From positions 49,630 to 113,629 of the forward strand of contig JAOVVO010000212.1 of the NCBI GenBank assembly GCA_028564675.1: a stretch of DNA of 64,000 nucleotides. The letters run 5' to 3'. This document shows positions 1-15,108 of the stretch, piece by piece; position 1 is the first letter of the stretch; every line of letters begins with the position of its first letter. The position numbers and the translations under genes were made by a program. The notes below the pieces were generated by a model. The model worked only from the letters and a program-made list of their open reading frames with translations. It was not told where the DNA came from and did not search any database. Origin of the DNA: Onchocerca lupi (lineage: Eukaryota; Nematoda; Chromadorea; Rhabditida; Onchocercidae).

Positions 1-3000
1 ACGTTTTGATAAAAATAGCGGTTTACCTCTTCTAAAAAAAAAAAAAAAGAAAAAATTGAAATTTCTGTACTTTTGAAAACGAAGAAAAAAAAAAAGTACG
101 AGGCATAATAAACAAAATACCTTAAATTACGATCTTCTTCTCCATGTGCATCCAGGTAGACCGAACCCCAAAGTGCTGCCTTTCGATTACAAACTATTAC
201 AATTAATGAAGTATTCAATGACAGAAAACACCCCACACCGCTGCTACAAATCACTGTGTGCTAAAATTGAATAAAGTCATTGCTGAATAAAAAATTTGAA
301 AGAAATGGATATTCTAATCTGAAATCTATTTTTTTCTGGAAGTTTTTTACAAATTTAGCTAGAAAATCTCATTATATCCATAATATTTACTTCCTTTTGA
401 TGATAAACAATAAAATCTATAATATCTAATGCCTTTTTTGTACTTACAGCAATGGATAGAGAATTTCTTGAAAACGAAAACATTTTTTAAACGGATTGAC
501 ACTTAAATGAAGCTATAGCAAAAAAAATGAACCGCTTTATAATCAAGATCTTATACTTTATAATTTATAAATTTATTTGCAGACTTGGACTTTAAAAGTA
601 TTCATTTAAACACAAACTCGCTCCACTTCATTTGTAGAAACATTTTCGTTAGCTGATGTCAACTCGCGTGATCGGATAGTACAGCAATTATCTAAGCACA
701 CGATTTGCGCACAAAGTAGACAAATAAATGGCATCCGAGGAACTAATCCACATGCTACGCAAGCACGTCCGAAAAATCCGGCAAATAAATCATCGTAACT
801 TTTCGGCAGTGTAAGGAGCGTGAATCTACGCCATGATAATGGTTCGTTATGTAAGTTCTGTAATACACTGCATGAAATATAAGGAGAGAAATTTCAACGA
901 TATTTGAAAAATACATAATCTACGCGAGTTATAAGAACTCGAGCGCAACAAAACACTAGCCTAAAATTTTTAAATAAAATAGTTCAACATTCCGATATTA
1001 TGATAGACTATAACTAACCAATCATATTTAGCTTTCTGATATATCACTATTAATAGTGAATCGAAAAATCTACCATGATCTTCTATTCATCTAATTAAAG
1101 AGTTATGTAACGATTCATACTTCTGTGAAGTTTTTGCAGGGAAACCATCGAAGCACTGCATCAACCCATTTTTCGATGTGAATATGTGGTAAGAATTTAA
1201 GGGAGAGTTCGTCATCATCTATAAATGATTATACAAAATAAAAAACAACATAGAAATACTGAATAATAACTTTTTTAATTTTTGAATTTGATCCATGGTG
1301 ACTGAAAATATCCGAGAATATTTGAGTTCGGTTATCTATTAAGTTGATTATCACCAATAGTGCTCAATCACCAGCATTGCTTTCATTGCATTTGATAACT
1401 TTTACCATATTAGCTAGATCTTTCTTGAATTGTTTATTTTCCTTTCTTTCCGGATGTCACATCCAACATTACACAGGAACATAATAGAGATTTTGCTAAG
1501 TGATGGTCCCACTGATATGGATCGATAGACAATACGCTACCTAATAAATTACTAACTAGTCCTATTTAAAAATATTGGATTTGAAGATAATCACATACTT
1601 GTCAGAAACTTGTAAATTTCCAAGAATGTGGCACGATTAATGCAATTTCCTTGATCATATTTATGTATACCACATTCGTGCCACAACTGTGCAGTGAGAC
1701 GAGATAAATCTGTACAGGTATAATGTAAAGCCTTCTCGAAATCCACTTCAGCCTCAAATTTTTAAATTTTATAAATTGGAAAATTTATTTTGAGAAATCC
1801 TTTGCATAGCAGTTTATCCATTCCGAAAATATTTGGTCGGATTTACAGAAGAATTCAGGATTCACAGTTTTGTACTAATGAAAAAATAATAAACTAAATT
1901 TTTTAAACTCACCCCATTTTCCACCAAAATATCTTCTGCTTTCAGATAAGGTCGTGAAAAAAGTTTATTTATGACACTTTTCATTGCCAATGTAAATACC
2001 TGAAAAATATTTCGAAAATCAAACATTTTAACTTTTAATAAGGAAAATTCATGAATTACTTCTTATAGTTCTCCTTCCCATTCTTACCATTAAGAATAAA
2101 AGTAAACATGCATCAAAAGAATCAGCGCAAAGAAAATAGGAATGAATACGCGGATTTTATACATTTCAATAATACCTCATTACTCAATTTCAGATTTCTT
2201 GTTCCGTCCAGTTGTGATAACGGCATATGCAAAATTGCCACAATCGCTGAGCGAACAATTCCAGCATACAGAACTATCTGATAGATAAATGATAATAAGT
2301 CTGAAAAAAAAAAGTTAACAAATAAAATTTGGAGCCAAGTTGAGAAGAAATTTTACAATCTGATTTTATATTCAAATTAATTTTTCTGGAATGATTTAGA
2401 AATTTAGCATTCAAAGAAATCAATCTGGAAATCTCATTATAAAAAAATTAAGAATGGATATAATTAAACAATATTGATTCAAGATGGTGAATATGGTCCG
2501 GAAATTTCAAATAAATCGAGAAAAAAAACATCGGCAGTCTAATTGTGAACAGATATGATATAAATTTTGATATTCTGCACTATGAATTTCCTAGCTGGAA
2601 AGACCGAAGCAGAATTATAGCGGGGAAGAAAGTACTGCAAAATGACTGATGTTACCATGTCAATTTGGTGATCTGAAATAACTGCTGAAGTAACAAAATA
2701 ACAAACTTTTCTTATCTTCCTTAGTCAAGGAATCATTGGTGATGATATAACTACTGATGCGAATCAGCGTTGTTTTCAAATCGAACAATACCACTGGAGT
2801 GCCAGTTTCTAGCTCAATTTCTTGATTCATATGCATTTTCGCTATTTTTGCCTCAACTGTGGACTGAAATCAACATGAAAATAATTTGGTTAAATTTAGA
2901 AAAAAAGTAAAGTCAAATATGAAATAAGTTATTCGGAATAACAAAAAAGCTTTAAAATATTAACTCAGAAATATATTATCTTAACCATCTATACACTTCA

Positions 3001-6000
3001 GAAATTTGCTCTTTCAAAAATGCATCTAAGTTTGTCACTAAAAAAGAAAAAAAAATCCTACTGATGCCAGAATATCCGAAGGCTCTAAATGTTGAATGCA
3101 TTTATCTTCTAAAGAATCGTTTATTGGTGATTGCTCTTGATAGAATCCGAAAACTAAATGTCTCCATTGATAGATCATAAAATTTATATCACGTTCGATA
3201 CCTTGATGACGTGCTCCATATATTATATGTTCTACAATAAAGAGAATGCATTTTATTTCACGAGATAGTGGATCTTTGCATTCATAGGATGTGTTGTAAA
3301 ATCTTTACAAACCCAACAATTTTTGGAATTTTTTTAAGCACTTTTAAAATTATGTGTTCATGTAATACGATTATGTTTCAGGCCAAATTTATCAATATTA
3401 TATCTTTCGAAAGAAATTTATGTTAATTACTCAGTTGTTTACCCAAACCATTTTTTATATGCTATTGCGACCATGATACCACAGTATTTTCTCGGTTTAT
3501 TTTAAGTTTCCATTTTGATGTCCTACCAAACTTAAATAAGAGATAGTACTAACATTAATAAATAAAGATCAAAATAAATGGAAATGCATTTCATATAAAA
3601 TCAATAAATCAAATATACCTGTCGGTAATTCACGGTAACAGCAGTCGGAAAAACTTGACTTGGTAAATAAAAGATTTCGTTCGAGATTACCTCTGCAATA
3701 AATATAGAAACTGACCAATTTCACTAAAAAATTTGCTGAAATCAAAGTAAGAAATGAAAAAGTTAAGAAGAAAAAAAAAAAAAGGAAAACAACGATCGAA
3801 ATATCACTTTGCAAGTCCGAAAGCGAAAATTTGGCCCGTTGTTGGTGCACTTTCGCTGGAATTGTCACGGTAAACTGTCCATTTATGACATAGTGAAGTA
3901 AAATTTGAAAATAATTGCTGATATTCCACAAATCTCGTTTCTTCATTGCTCTATAAAATATTAAATATTTGAGATTTAATACGAGAAGAAAAAATTATTC
4001 GAATTTTAAACCATAGAAAAACTAATAATGATTGATTTATCGGAGTCATAATTTCATAGCGTATTTTTAATTACATCGAAAATTCACTGATCAAATATGA
4101 GGAAAGAGTCTTAAAAGATTAGAGAAAATTATTGCATGTTGCTCGATAGAAACTACCGGTTGGGATCAGTTGTCTCTTGAACTATACTAATACTATCAAT
4201 TTTTTTCCAGAATACGAAGTGCCATTGCATCATATGAGAACAAATGACCACATATATACCAACTCACCTGTATATGATAAGTGTCACTGCTTATAAGTTT
4301 TTCAATTTCTTGCGCCAATTGTGCATAATTGTTTTTTTGATTGGATATACTGGGTCTGCAACAACATCAAAAATAATTAACCAATAAAAAATTTTTTTTC
4401 GAAGAATTGAAATAAAGTGAATGAAAAAACAATTCTTTTTTCAAAAAGACCGTATTCTTTCAATGCCAGTATCTGGAGCCAAAGGGAGTAGAGTGTGAAC
4501 TGGTGCACGGCATACAGGACATGAAATTTCGACTCGCGCTTCCAGAGGATCAAGTGATGGTGATGGATTTTCCTGAAATGAAATTCTATTCAGTTTTTGC
4601 GTCGAATTATAGAGGAAAGGTAAACGAGTAGTATCTGAGAATCCGAATGAAATGAAAACAAACAAGCAATGTCTTAACGTATGCTTTATAGCATCCGATA
4701 TGTGCATAGTGACCACATGTACGAACTTCAATACCAGTTGGAGCTTGGACAAGATCTGCGCATATCGGGAAGCGCTGCAATAAAAAGAGAAATAAGAAAA
4801 TTTTTAATAGTTCAATTTTTAGAAACTGTTCCAAATTTATGTATTTTTATAGAATTACTTGAACATGAAAATGAATGAACAAAATGAAGTTGCTTCTAAT
4901 TGCTACATCCAAATTTCATGAAATCCAACAGAACTAACAGTTTGAAGAAGAGATCGACGTGAAGCATTGAAAATCTTCAACATCATACGACTATGCATGC
5001 TATTATGCATACCTGTTTCTCCCAGTTCCATTAGCGATAAGGATGGACAATCTTCAGGCAAAGAGTGCTCAACAGCTGAAAATTCGTTTCTAAATAATTT
5101 CTTTGAAAAAAATATGCTCCTAAATAACTTTGAAAAAGTTCTTTTCTTCAAGTATTAATATATTAGAGTTCAAGATATGGCATGCTATGGCACAATCAAT
5201 GAGAAATAAATGATGAGATGTCATCAAAATTATACATGACAAAGCTGGAAAAGATACTATAAAATTTGCAAAAAAAAATGTCGCAAGATTTTTCTGAAAG
5301 CAGAACTTCAAACTGAATAGAATCCTACATTTAAAGACATAACCAATCGGCAACCACGCATTTTCCATATCGAAAAAGTAATTCTAATGTAAAATTCAAG
5401 AATGTCTGACAGAGAGTATAAGTAAAAGAAAACGAGCCGTAATTAACAGTTATACGACACATCAGTCCAATCGGATCAGCCAAAGTACTTGCTGTAGTAT
5501 CATTACAAATCGGGCATCTATAATTTCTCACTGGCGAATTCTGAAAAAAAGTTCATTAAAAGACAATTTTGCATAAAATTTTGAAATCAAATTCTGCGCA
5601 ATTTACAAGAAAGCATAATCTGAAAAATAAAATGAATTCTAAAAACAGACATTTCAAACTATATACTTTCAGGCATACAGTGTTTCGTTACAAATAAATC
5701 AAAAATTGGTCTCTCGAAAATTTTATGAATTATTGTTTTAGGCCAAATAATAAAGTAAGCTAGCAGTAACCTCTGTAGTATCCATTGCATCCATTTGGGT
5801 TTGAGTTAATCCTTCCATTGCCATCAACTTTTTCATTAGCATAGCGCTCTTTTTCTGATGAGCTGCCATTAAGGCCTGGAAGCACAAAAAAAGTGAAAAT
5901 ATTACACAATGTTAACATCACAACAAAGAAGCATAAATGTCCTTTTTTTAATTCTATCAATTTTTGAACTGCTGTATGAGAAAAAAAAAAGAAGGTAAAT

Positions 6001-9000
6001 CGCTGCAAGAGTGGTTAATGTACATCGGGAGTGTACATTAATTGACTTGAACCAAACCTCCTGACGACGTTTTGCAGCTGATCGATGAACCAATTTCGTG
6101 GAAGAATTGGCATTACGTTTTTCCTGAGGTTTGTCTAATTTCGACATTTGCATCTGATGTTCATTAATAAACTGATCCAGAATTTCTCGTACTTTTTCGC
6201 AGCTAAAAGAAATCTACAAAAGCTGAAATATATGAAAATTTCAAAGCAAAAATGTTCAGGGAGACAGATTTCAAACTTTCTTGATAAAGTGAATGCATGT
6301 TTAATAGCGAAACGATTTCTGGATATAAATACCTCAAATTTGATAAGGTGAAATCTGAATGAGAGAAATTTGAGATAAAATTTGTCTGCAAATTATCAGT
6401 AAAGTTTCTAAAAGTGAAAAAATAAGAAAGTACGAACAGTCATATGAATTAAAAAAAAAAACAGACCTGCGATACAGCAAGCAGAAAAGACGTCCAATGT
6501 AATCAACAGCATAACCCGAAATAAAATCTAGCAGCGAGGGATCGAAATTTAGTTGTCTGGAAATACACTGAGCCAATAAATAATCATGTTCTGCACTAAT
6601 AGCATTTTCGTTGTTCATTCCGCGCAAATATTTCAAAAGAAGTGTAATTACTGATGGCATTTGTCTGTAAAACAGTATAATATAAATTATTAAATAGAAA
6701 ATCTTTCAAACTTCGAATTTTCTCAGACAATTTAATGGTCAAAATTTAAGTTAGCGATGCTTCTTCGAATGAAAGTAATATTTCAAAAATTTTACCTTTT
6801 TGCCAGAAATCTTGAATTTAGAAACTACTGTGTAACTAAATGATAGTCATCTTGCTAGAATAGAAAACAGACTGCAAACGGACATTTCACTAAAAATTAA
6901 CTTTGAATTAAATATTCTGTTAAAATAAACCGAATAATTAATTACCTATCTCCAATGTCTGCAGAATCGGCGAACTGTGACAGGATGGCAGAAACGGGGT
7001 TTTTTTGACTATTTAATATTGGTAATTTCAGTGGCATTTTGAAAGATAATTTCGATTCTTCCGTTGCAAAGCACGAAAACTGTTCTGATGTGACATACTT
7101 GACTATTAATGTCAGAAAATAAACAGCTGCTTGAAAAATTGCTTCGTTCAATTGCTGATCTTCCATATACTAAAATATACATCCTTCGTCAAAGCAGAAA
7201 TTATTTTCTGATTTCTCAATTATATTTGATTGTTAAGTACCAAAGCATTCTTCAACTTAAATTTTTCAGTGATTACAGCATTTTCATTTCTGTCTGGTTA
7301 TAGTGAAAATGAAAAGATTACTATTGCTAGAAACTATCTAATTTCTAAACTGAAAAAAGAGTATGGGTTACGTTAAAAGGAATGGAATATAACTGAAAAT
7401 GCACTGTAAGAATTGATGAACAAATGAAGAAAAACTAAGTGATTAAAAAATAAACTCACAGTATATAAAATCCTATGCAACAAGCAGAAAAACGATGGCG
7501 TAATGAGAAATCTTGCACTACGGGCCGTCCAAATGTTATCAAACGAAAAAAGACGATAAGGAATCCATAAGTGATCACCAGAACGATTAACAGCTGGATG
7601 CTTTGGTAAATTTCGCTCACTGAATAAATTTTCAAAATAGGCAATCAAATATCAATTAAAATGAGTGAAAGATTCGACTTAATTTAGAAATTTCGTGTTA
7701 GACATAGTTTCTAAAAAAAAAAAAAGAAAAAAAAAACAATTCTTTATCTTTTTTTTTTATCTTCCAAAAAGTTAGCGTCCAAATCATCGACAGTCTCATT
7801 AAATATGGATCGAAAAATAAGTGTAATGGTAAGCTCCTGAATTCCGCTCTTGAACATCAGTTAAACGTAGACAACTTGGAAAATGAAATGATCGGACGAT
7901 TTAGATTATTCATTTTTTTTAAGACGTGGCGTCAAATTACTTCTTTAATCCATCCAACAGATTGAATTTCGATGGTCTTTGAAAATCAAATTTTTTAAAT
8001 TTATAACTATTACATATTTTCATAACGCATTAATGCATCATTGTATTCACGTGGAGTTGTTGTTCGCATTCTGCAGAATACGGGATCGAACAGTGTCAAC
8101 CAAGATTCTGTAGTCAACATGTAAACTCCCTGTTCAATATGACTCCTTTGATCAGGTTCACAATACAATGCCAGCTAAAATAAAAAAAAAATCATGGAAG
8201 ACTTAGAATCTTCAATAAATATATCGACTACTGTTCTGGATCCTTGAAGGTATGGTGTCTGAAAGAACTTGAGTTTAACAACTGAGAAACATTTAGCTAA
8301 TAAAAGGATAACGAATTATGAGGGCAGGAGAAGGAAACGAAACATTTTAAACTCCAAGATATATCAGGAATGATAATTTAATCAAAAAGTTGCTCGTCTT
8401 GTAAAATTCTCCACGAATTTTTTATTGACGAATTAATTTATTAAAGCAACTTTCTCAAAAAAAAAGGATATCTTATAATACTATGGTAGTACTGGTCTTT
8501 AACTCTATGGTGCAAACCTTTTCTAATATGCTGTCAAATGTTTTGTCATCAACAAACGCTCGGCTTCCTCTCTCGGGAACTGCAGCTTTTAGTTTCGAAT
8601 GCGTCAGATCGCTAATTGCAAGTGCAGCAACAATTTCCTGCTCTAGATTGTTTGAAATATCTTCGTGGACATCCCATTTTACAACCAAAATATCCAAGAG
8701 CAATCTTACAAAAAAAAAATATTGGAAAACTTGACAATTTCAGAAAAAATGATTTTTTCTTTTAAAAAATCAGGCTAATACTTGGTAGAGATATCAACGA
8801 CACTTTGATTCTCCTACAGTCGCTACACACGACTGATTCTGCCTGATTCTACAACTTTTCCAAAAATTTGGATTACTTAATAATGCATCGAACGACACCA
8901 GTTGCTCAAACTGGTAGCAAATAAGAACTAAAATCCTAATCATTCTGAAATACAGAAAAGTAATCAAAAATTGCAGAAGCTAACCTCAAAATACCATCAA

Positions 9001-12000
9001 CCAAAAAATCTACCCATTCCTTTCGTGTAACTATTCGTTTTTTCGGCGGAGAAAAAATAATGTCGTCTGAAAGAAAACCACAAAGCGCCAAACAGTCATC
9101 CAAATAAAAAGCTAGAGTAACAACTTTCATGAACCATTCCGTATCAACAAAGCATGCTACAAATCTAAAATATTTAACATGGAAAACAGGTAAAAATTCA
9201 TTGTTCCCTAGCAAACAAGAACAGATATGGATCACAAAACTAGAACAATATCGACGAAGCATTAGAAAAAAACGATAACCGGGGAAAATAAAAGAGCCAA
9301 TTCTATTTCTTGTATGTATTATGTAAAAATATAAGAAAAAAAAGAAAAAACAAGAATTTAAATGTTTCCAAATAATGAAGACATTTCAAAAAAAAAAAAA
9401 AAAAAAAGAGCTCTATTCCATTTTATCGGCAATGCTAACTTGATTAATGCTATGTCGCAGTCCATAAAAGCAATGTTATAGTTTGTTTGTGCATAGTAAA
9501 ATGATTGATTTCGGATTGTATTACCGTTCCTTGCCCACATACCTGCTGATGTTTCTGCACGACATACCTAAAAGATTTCAAAAAAGAAAAAAAAAATTGT
9601 GTGTACTCGAATCTTTTCTTTCAAACTGATATTTCTTACTCAACAATCTTGCACTTTAACTTTTTGTTACTTACTCTCAAGCATCCCAAACTTGAGAGCC
9701 AGATTTCTATACCTTGGTTAAGAAAGACACTTCAAAAAGTAAGAATATGAAGGGCTAACCTGTATCCTCAATGGATGAAAAAGAGCTTTGCGAAGAAATT
9801 CTTCATCTTCATTCAGGATATCCAAACAAGAATTAAACACCGGTAATTCGATGCAGTGCAAAATACCAGCAGACAAATGCCTATGTAACGGGATATGATA
9901 ACTTACGCAGTATGGCTGAACAGATCTATCGGTCTCTGTCAGATCAATAGCACTGAACCATTCCTTCAACCCAACAAATATATGTAAATCAATGCAAAAT
10001 TCAGTATCTTTAATAATAAACTAAGCCTAATAGAATCCGACCTGGCACTTTATCGCAGCATGATGATATGGTATTATGTGAAAACAAAGCAAGATATAAT
10101 TGAAATCAATGCATTTCGTTAGTTAAAGTTTGACAATCTTTGATCACCGATGGAACTGTGACTTCGTTTCAGAAGGATAATATGTGTTCGTATTCGCTGT
10201 GCAACAGGAAAATAGTTGATGATATGTTACATAAAACAACGTTATGCTCTATCAGCTTAATATGATCGTGGAAAAAGCAAAATTTTTTCGAAACTTACAA
10301 ACCTCCAGAATGGTTTTCCATTGAAGAAGATAAGTGTTCATGCAATCCGTTTCAACTGTTAATGCAGCTAAAGTATTGAACATATTCAAAGCCGAGACTT
10401 CCCATTCAAGATGAAATGCTAACTGAAATAAATTTAATGAAAATCTAAATGAAATTCTTAACTCACAAAATAATACTGTCGGGCATTGTAATTAAGCTAT
10501 GGGAAGCATATATAGCAGTACTTGATATGAATGGGTGCTTTCATATTCCAGATGATTACCAGTGATTATTCGATAATTCAGATTCATTCCTAAATTTTCT
10601 TTTACTTATAATCAACATAATATCACAAAAAAAATTAGTTCAGCAAATTTTAAAATAATCGATGTTAATTAATTGCAATAAATTTAAATTATGAATATTT
10701 AATTAAATTAATTTTTTACAACCAAAACATTATGTTCAACTTAAATTTCAAAATATTTTCTAATTCCACCTTATTTTAAGATTAGGTTCATGTTTTTCAT
10801 TTTCCTTTTCTTTTATTTCTATATTTTATTCTATTCAAACTCAGTGATCCTCTATGAAACTGACATGAACTCAAATGAATACCTTGCATAGGTGCTATTA
10901 AAGCCATATAATTTCTCATAGTTTTCTGATTACGGAGGATTCGTCGTGCAATTGTTCCATGCGTTAACAAATTCTGTAAATCGCTAATGAGCGTCCAATA
11001 TGAAGCTTTACGTAAAGGGTGATTAGCATCACCCACAGAATATATAAACCATTTGAACAGGTCATCATCGATAGTAGGCGGTGGTGTATTATCATAGAAA
11101 TATCCAAATGCTAAAAACGTGAAATTTTACACGGCAACATAATTGAGACTGATTAATATAGATTTCATATTTTAATCATTCACGATTAAGCTTTTAATTA
11201 AACATTACTGATGCTTTTCAATATCATAAACTGTATACTACGGCATAATGAAATCTAAAATAAGAATCTCTCAGGATATATTTATATTCATCAAACATCA
11301 CCGACTATTTCTATTACGAAACAAAAATAAACCTTGCGTTATTGTAGATTTTTCAACACCTGTTTTTAAAACACCATAAGCACTTGAAATCATTATATCT
11401 TTGAGATTAATTTCATTATCTAATTTAAGACACTGGGATTCACTGGAAAGAATCTGCAAAGCAAAAATTTAATCAAATTTAAAATTTAATCAATAAGTGA
11501 ACTGCATCAAAATTTGACAATGAAAAGCTAAAGGTACTAATTTTATTTTTTAAATAAAATCTTAAAAACACATTATGACACGAATTTTTTCATAATTTTA
11601 AAAGAATGAAACTAAGTCTCAAGTACCTGTACAGAAATGTGTATAATACGACTACCAACAGCGTAGACAACACTCTCACCCTCATATTTGGACAAATCAA
11701 CTAAAATTTCAGCTATACAAGGATACAAAGAGAAAAACCGGTTCGCAAAAGCTTCCTGAAAATTTATTCAAGTTAACAAAGCTTTAATTAATTAATACCT
11801 GGGAATTACAATTTCAAAATAAAAAGTTTCGACCAAACAATTTCGTCTCATGTTTATTTAAATCAAAAATAAAAACTATTTCAAAGAAATCAAAGAAATA
11901 AAAAAACCTTATAATTGAGGTTCGACAGCAAACTTAAGCACACATTGATTATTATTTGAGGAAATATCAGTCGGACCATCCAAAATACTAACTCGTCCAA

Positions 12001-15000
12001 CAAACATTCCGGCATATAGCAAACATTATTCTGACTTGAATTAACAATCGACTTCAAAGTCTGGAGATCTTCCAAAAATAGACCACGTGTTCGCCAATCT
12101 AAGGAAAAATCAGGACTCCGATCATGATCTGGAAATACAATTAATTTCAACTAATACTATGAATAAATGACATTCGATTAATTAACCTGATAGATAAACG
12201 CACTTATTGTGTATCTCACATTTTAATTCCTTTTAAAAGTAGAAGTTCAAAATAACAAAAAGAAATATTTCATTTTTGAAGAGAGACATGAAGCAGAAAA
12301 AAACGATAGGATGATAAAGTAACTCAGAATTTGTGAATTATAAGATAATCATAAAAATCAATGGAGCGATCGATAAATCGACCATACCTCTGATATCATC
12401 ATCAGCATTACGCTTATTCAGATCGTGATATAACTGACGGTCTAACAAATTTTCGATAATAACATCGCGGATTGGACCACCATAATCAACCAATTCCTAG
12501 ATGTAAATTACATTTTTTATTATATACGAATAGTGTTCATACACCCAACAGTATATATTATAAAGCAATCCAGTTATTTAATGTAGAATATGATGATAGG
12601 ACAAAACGTAGAATTCAGTAGTGTTATAGCAGACGAAAACACTACACCATTCAATGAAATCATACCATCGATTAGGTAAATGGTGATTGTATTTCGTTAT
12701 ATTTTACACATCGAACATAGAAAGAGTTATTGATAAATGATTTCAATAAAAAAAACCTAAATTCTCGAATCTCAGATTAAAAATTTCTAAATTCTGATAA
12801 GGAAATAACCTGAATTAGTTCAATCAAAATACGTGCACGATTAACAAGATGATTACTGAAACTTTCCTTGCTAGAACCATCTTTACAGGCGTTGTACTGT
12901 CTTGTCTGTAAATTTTTTTCTGCTAATGTAAGCTATACTTCGTCAAATTCTTCACCTGCCCTTGCGAATAAAGAAATACAATTTTTCGATTTACAAAAAA
13001 AAAAAGAAAAAAAAAGTTCTAGATCCGCAGAATGAAGAAGATGCAATTTAGCATATTAACATCTTAAATTTTAACATTCATTATTAAAATTAATCACCGT
13101 TACTGGCACCTCTTAAATCAAATACAAAAAATAAAAGTTAACTTACCCAACCCCGAAAACATAAAAACAATCGAACAAAGAGTTTCGGAATAATAAATTC
13201 TCCCAGTGAAACAATATCTGGAGAAGGAACAGGTGGACGTTGTGCATTTGGTCCATGTCGAAAGCAGAATCTGTAATAAATTGAAATAATTCTTCGATTT
13301 CAATTATTTTCAAACTAAGGAAAATTGAGAAAAAAAAGAAAAAAGAAATACCCCGATTCTTTTAGAACATCCACATTTCCACAGTCACAAGCGCCTCCAG
13401 CTTGTGAAAAGAAACGATTGAAATCATGACCATCATGGTTTGAATTCTTGAAGCAACTGCTACATAAAGACATGCCTGAAAATGTCTTTTTTGCAATTCA
13501 GCTCAGTGAAAGCATTCAAAAAAAAAATATCAATTAATCTCTTTCTGGAATTATTTGACTATTTAATGAAATATTCCAGTGAAAATAGATTACTAGAAAA
13601 ATTTCACTAAATCCAAATTTCTAAATCTACAATAAAAGAAATAATAAAGTAAAATAAATAAAAGCCTTAGATTTGTTAAGCGCTTCGTTTAATTCATGTT
13701 CTGCACTTAAATTACCAGCAGTCAGTTTACAAAAGAAAACAAATGATACATGGATTGAATGCGCATGTGTTGCATCGATATGCAATAGCATCAGCTGACC
13801 AGACGGCATTACATTTCAAAGAGAAGTCATATTTTTTCACTGCAAACAACTAAAATATAGGAAATATCGGATATAATTAATATAATTAAATTTTTCATAT
13901 TTAGATTTCTAGCTAATCCTATGAGCTTTCACTTTCGATCATGTTTTTCCAAACAAATCGTATCAAAGACTAGACTACCCCGTATTTAGTGCACATATCT
14001 TTTGATGGTAATAATCAAATAAGATCATAAATAAAGAATCTAAAAAGTGATTCGCTTTTTAAACAGCAAAATTATTTCCTTTGATTCAGTTTCGAGTTAG
14101 AGTGATAACAGATCGATTTTTAGTTGCGAGGCTCAATAATTTGCTTAAAATTGATGAATTCATTTCAGAATTCTGCACTTTCTCAATAAGTAAAAATTTT
14201 TTCTATTAGTTTTTAAAAACTAAACCTGGAAAGAAAAAAAGTTTTTAAAAACTAAACCTGGAAAGAAAAAATAGCTCATACTTTTGTCTTTGAAAGTATC
14301 AGTCGTTAAACCCTGAGCAATCAATAAGCGCAATTCATCACGAGTATTCCTCTTGAATGGAATAGTAACCGATCCGCTAATAAGACTATCGAGTCGCGCT
14401 TCTAGTATACCCGCTTTTTCCCTTAATTTGAAATTATTTTTCTATTTTTTCATCTATATTTCATTCTCAATTCTGATTATTTTCCAAAATTAGCATCATA
14501 ATATATAGAAATGTATAACTATTACAGCGAATTAACTCACTAAGTAAATTTGCACAAAAATTTGTGTTTCAGACCTTAGAAAATCTTCCTACCTCATATC
14601 TTCAGGTAATCTGTCACAATATTTGCCACCGAAAAGCGGACATCCTTTTGCTTTTAGTTCATCACTAATTAGTTTCAAATTCCTCGCCTCATTCATCTTT
14701 TCTCGTTCCTGGAAACATCTAAATTACTGTGACTGCAAGAAATTATCTTGGATTATGGATCAATCAACTAGCTAATCCATAGCAGATTTCTCAGTTTACA
14801 TCTACTCTGATCTAATTAACCATCAGTTTTCTTAATATATTTAACCAAATAATTTGCTTTAATTTTTGAAATAATTTCCGGCACACACACACACACATAC
14901 ACAACCATCAAAACATATCAAAATTATCTCGCATCAAATAAAAATAGAAGGATATTTGTGAAAATCTTTTCCAACTGCTCTAATAGAATCAAATAAAAAT

Positions 15001-15108
15001 TACCCAATTTTGTCCATTCATTCTATCACCAAATTTACTTCCACGCCTTGATTGATTCGCCAGTGAAGACGTTGATTCGTTCGATGTATCACCTGGATTC
15101 GGTACCAT
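1..15108 (-). CDS. UBR3: UBR3-type E3 ubiquitin-protein ligase, 3' end cut by window edge
   Basis: Large RING-type E3 ligase of the UBR family. A 42-exon model keeps frame throughout and gives 1,835 codons before the left edge; about 30 C-terminal residues are missing. Exons: 15108-15004, 14708-14593, 14421-14282, 13839-13750, 13475-13352, 13270-13147, 12905-12810, 12496-12388, 12128-11908, 11755-11627, 11453-11333, 11110-10883, 10589-10522, 10422-10303, 9963-9760, 9567-9440, 9164-8985, 8704-8518, 8258-8232, 8174-8014, 7619-7460, 7169-6946, 6664-6467, 6202-6058, 5875-5771, 5540-5448, 5383-5344, 5075-4939, 4774-4679, 4572-4451, 4355-4268, 3950-3808, 3692-3619, 3231-3062, 2863-2707, 2300-2176, 1999-1913, 1752-1599, 1218-1121, 857-618, 260-121, 31-1. 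The UBR box (about residues 130-196) shows [25 protein letters not shown] and GFCFRHG, the UBR3 pattern rather than UBR1/2. RING residues appear as [20 protein letters not shown] and SCPVCRAPV (about 1175-1315). The C-terminal cap has [29 protein letters not shown] and RRGKPL. The start follows a CAATTCCAG acceptor by four bases. Exon 8258-8232 is the least certain. Confidence 0.88.

Noticed and set aside
7793..7871. Possible extra UBR3 exon with two open frames after a TTCAG acceptor
   Set aside because: No GT donor follows in a usable phase, and exons 8174-8014 and 7619-7460 already join in frame with family-like length.
1..15108. Initial assignment of the left-hand gene as UBR1/UBR2
   Set aside because: The UBR box, RING region and C-terminal cap fit the UBR3 pattern much better, and no ClpS-like N-domain was found.
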